From an uncultured Lachnospiraceae bacterium (GTDB lineage Bacteria > Bacillota > Clostridia > Lachnospirales > Lachnospiraceae): a DNA stretch of 43,345 bases. Position numbers and translations under genes: made by a program. The DNA lies in assembly GCA_910585605.1 (NCBI GenBank), contig CAJUFL010000019.1, positions 1 to 43,345 of the forward strand, written 5' to 3'. Position 1 is the stretch's first letter. The number at the start of each line of letters is the position of its first letter. The notes beneath the pieces are model-generated. The model had not been told where the DNA came from, searched no databases, and worked only from the letters and a program-made list of their open reading frames with translations. Below are positions 41,667 through 43,345 of this stretch, in pieces.

Positions 41667-42176
41667 TTAACCTAGAATCTCTTCAACAGATTTTCCGCGA
41701 AGTTTTGCAACCTCTTCAGGAGTCTTTAAGTTTGAAAGTCCATTAATTGTAGCTAATACTACGTTTTGCTTATTATTTGAACCTAAAGACTTAGTACGGA
41801 TATTCTTGTATCCTGCCAACTCAAGTACGGAACGTGCCGGACCACCTGCGATAATACCGGTACCTTCTGGAGATGCCTTTAAAAGAACAGATGCACTTCC
41901 AAACTTACCTGTCCAGTCATGAGGAATGCTTCCGTTATCATTAATCGGAACCTTAACCAAACTCTTGATTGCATCTTCTTTGCCCTTACGAATTGCCTCT
42001 GGAATCTCAGTAGCCTTACCAAGACCAGCACCTACATGACCGTTTTTGTCACCTACAACTACAAGAGCAGCAAATCTCATGTTACGTCCACCTTTAACAA
42101 CCTTGGTTACACGCTTGATGTTAACAACTTTTTCTTCTAATTCTAACTGACTAGCATCAATAATTGTATGCTTCAT
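41667..42176 (-). CDS. rpsE: 30S ribosomal protein S5
   Basis: The 169-residue S5 helps decoding fidelity and mRNA helicase activity at the 30S entry site. The double-stranded RNA-binding-like N-terminal domain (EEKVVNIKRVTKVVKGGRNMRFAALVVVGDKNGHVGAGLGKATEIPEAIRKG) and the C-terminal domain (IIAGGPARSVLELAGYKNIRTKSLGSNNKQNVVLATINGL) are complete. It follows rplR by 19 bases. Confidence 0.98.
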   Translation of the reverse strand: MKHTIIDASQLELEEKVVNIKRVTKVVKGGRNMRFAALVVVGDKNGHVGAGLGKATEIPEAIRKGKEDAIKSLVKVPINDNGSIPHDWTGKFGSASVLLKASPEGTGIIAGGPARSVLELAGYKNIRTKSLGSNNKQNVVLATINGLSNLKTPEEVAKLRGKSVEEILG

Positions 42177-42195
42177 AAATTGTTTTCCTCCTTAA

Positions 42196-42564
42196 TTAGA
42201 ATTCGAGACCAGCTTCTCTTGCTGCATCTGCTAATGCTTTAATCTTACCCTGATATATAAATCCGCCTCTATCAAAGACAACTGTTGTAATTCCCTTATC
42301 TAATGCACGCTTTGCAATCACCTTACCCAGGTAAGCAGCTGCATCTTTATTATTTGTCTTCTCTAACTCTGCCTTAACTTCTTTCTGAACTGTTGAAGCA
42401 GACACTAAAGTATTGCCAACTGTATCATCAATAATTTGAGCGTACATATGATTATTACTTCTGAATACAGCTAAACGTGGTCTCTCAGCAGTGCCACTAA
42501 AGCGATTACGGATTCTTAAATGCTTTTTTGCACGAACCTTACTTCTTGCTTCTTTATTAATCAT
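42196..42564 (-). CDS. rplR: 50S ribosomal protein L18
   Basis: The 122-residue L18 binds 5S rRNA with L5 and L25. The RNRFSGTAERPRLAVFRSNNHMYAQIIDD block and the C-terminal GKVIAKRALDKGITTVVFDRGGFIYQGKIKALADAAREAGLEF are diagnostic. It lies 17 bases after rplF in standard order. Confidence 0.98.
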   Translation of the reverse strand: MINKEARSKVRAKKHLRIRNRFSGTAERPRLAVFRSNNHMYAQIIDDTVGNTLVSASTVQKEVKAELEKTNNKDAAAYLGKVIAKRALDKGITTVVFDRGGFIYQGKIKALADAAREAGLEF

Positions 42565-42581
42565 CTATCTCACTCCTTTAA

Positions 42582-43121
42582 TTATTTCTTACCAGTCTTA
42601 CCAACTTTACGTCTTATCACTTCATCAGCATACTTAATACCTTTACCCTTATATGGTTCCGGTTTTCTTGTCTCTCTGATTTCAGCAGCATATTGGCCAA
42701 CTTTTTCTTTATCAATACCTGAAACGGTGATCGTATTACCATCTACCTTAGACTCTAATCCTTCCGGATCTTCCATCTCTACCGGATGAGAGTATCCTAA
42801 GTTAAGAACCAGCTTCTTACCCTGCTTAGCAGCTCTGTAACCAACACCATTTACCTCTAATACTTTTGTATAACCTTCGGTTACACCAATTACCATGTTA
42901 TTAATCAATGTTCTTGTAAGACCATGCAATGACTTCATTTTCTTCAAATCATTTGGTCTTGTTACAACCACCTGATCACCCTCAAGCTTAATGTCCATTT
43001 CCTCAGGTAAAACTCTGGTAAGTGTACCCTTTGGTCCTTTTACAGTCACTTGATTATTTTCTGCAATATCAACAGTTACACCTGCTGGTACAGCGATAGG
43101 CATTCTTCCGATACGTGACAT
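42582..43121 (-). CDS. rplF: 50S ribosomal protein L6
   Basis: The 179-residue L6 lies near the factor-binding site of the 50S. It starts MSRIGRMPIAVPAGVTVDIAENNQVTVKGPKGTL and ends with the family signature PEPYKGKGIKYADEVIRRKVGKTGKK. ATG 43121 has AAGGAGG upstream. Upstream, where rpsH is normally found close by, there is at least 224 bases of noncoding DNA up to the window edge. Confidence 0.98.
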   Translation of the reverse strand: MSRIGRMPIAVPAGVTVDIAENNQVTVKGPKGTLTRVLPEEMDIKLEGDQVVVTRPNDLKKMKSLHGLTRTLINNMVIGVTEGYTKVLEVNGVGYRAAKQGKKLVLNLGYSHPVEMEDPEGLESKVDGNTITVSGIDKEKVGQYAAEIRETRKPEPYKGKGIKYADEVIRRKVGKTGKK

Positions 43122-43345
43122 GCCGTTACCTCCTTAATTCACTAAAACCGATTATACGGTTTCATTATTCATTTATTAATTTTAGTTAATACTATAATAT
43201 TTTATTTATTGCTGTATTACTGATTTATTAATGTCTCATCGACTATTAAATATCAATCCAAACTCTCTACCTCGTCGATTACTAAACTTGCCTTCGGCTC
43301 GTTAAGGGCATCGACAGGGCTACGACTAAACTCAGGCTACGCTTA
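43122..43345. other. Noncoding spacer upstream of rplF
   Basis: No gene is visible. AAACCG (43145-43150) and CGGTTT (43157-43162) form a small hairpin 24 bases before rplF, the same arm sequence as the hairpin at 39634-39671. The stretch 43170-43240 is very AT-rich. From 43241 to the edge, imperfect repeats such as ACTAAA and TCGA resemble the palindromic DNA seen in other spacers of this operon. The usual rpsH must lie beyond the window. Confidence 0.5.

Overview
The window looks like a low-to-moderate GC Firmicute chromosome, most likely a gut Lachnospiraceae (Clostridia). Supporting points are the S10/spc/alpha-type ribosomal protein cluster in its Firmicutes order (rplF-rplR-rpsE-rpmD-rplO-secY-adk-map-infA-rpmJ-rpsM-rpsK-rpsD-rpoA-rplQ), an extended L17 protein, strong AGGAGG ribosome binding sites, and a gut-type gene content (bile salt hydrolase-like enzyme, beta- and alpha-galactosidases). 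Family assignment is by recognition of protein families, not by a database search. Every gene except the beta-galactosidase at 14106 is on the minus strand, so the window reads naturally from right to left.

Right part (about 23.5-43.3 kb): the spc/alpha ribosomal operon, including the short gene rpmJ (37426-37539), ends in a terminator after rplQ. In many Firmicutes rplQ is followed directly by ecfA1-ecfA2-ecfT-truA-rplM-rpsI. Here those genes keep that order but are spread out by an aminotransferase, a DUF1349 protein, an sce7726-like putative nuclease, a choloylglycine hydrolase, a DUF1275 membrane protein and an XRE-membrane protein, and the two ECF ATPases are fused into one 607-residue protein. 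rplM-rpsI have their own consensus promoter, a leader of about 220 nt and a terminator. Several spacers inside the ribosomal operon hold structured noncoding DNA: a 103-bp tandem repeat between adk and secY, a long palindrome between rpsD and rpoA, and a 13-codon leader-like ORF before rpsM.

Middle part (about 13-23.3 kb): galactoside use. An AraC regulator lies divergent to a GH2 beta-galactosidase; a second AraC regulator precedes an operon of a GPH sugar:cation symporter, a GH36 alpha-galactosidase and a YczE/YitT-type membrane protein. Together they would import and hydrolyse alpha- and beta-galactosides.

Left part (1-13 kb): dapA under a lysine riboswitch with its own promoter and intrinsic terminator; a probable four-gene surface-modification operon (MBOAT acyltransferase, DHHW/AlgX-like protein, Thr/Lys-rich lipoprotein, cell-wall-binding transglutaminase-like protein); a C-terminally short CobO-like protein; a tandem OB-fold SSB-like protein; and a DUF5662-dnaE-trmH replication/RNA-modification group.

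The best candidates for something under-described are the four-gene exported acylation/transglutaminase operon, the repeat and palindrome elements inside the essential ribosomal operon, and the fused ECF ATPase in an interrupted ECF-truA-rplM locus.
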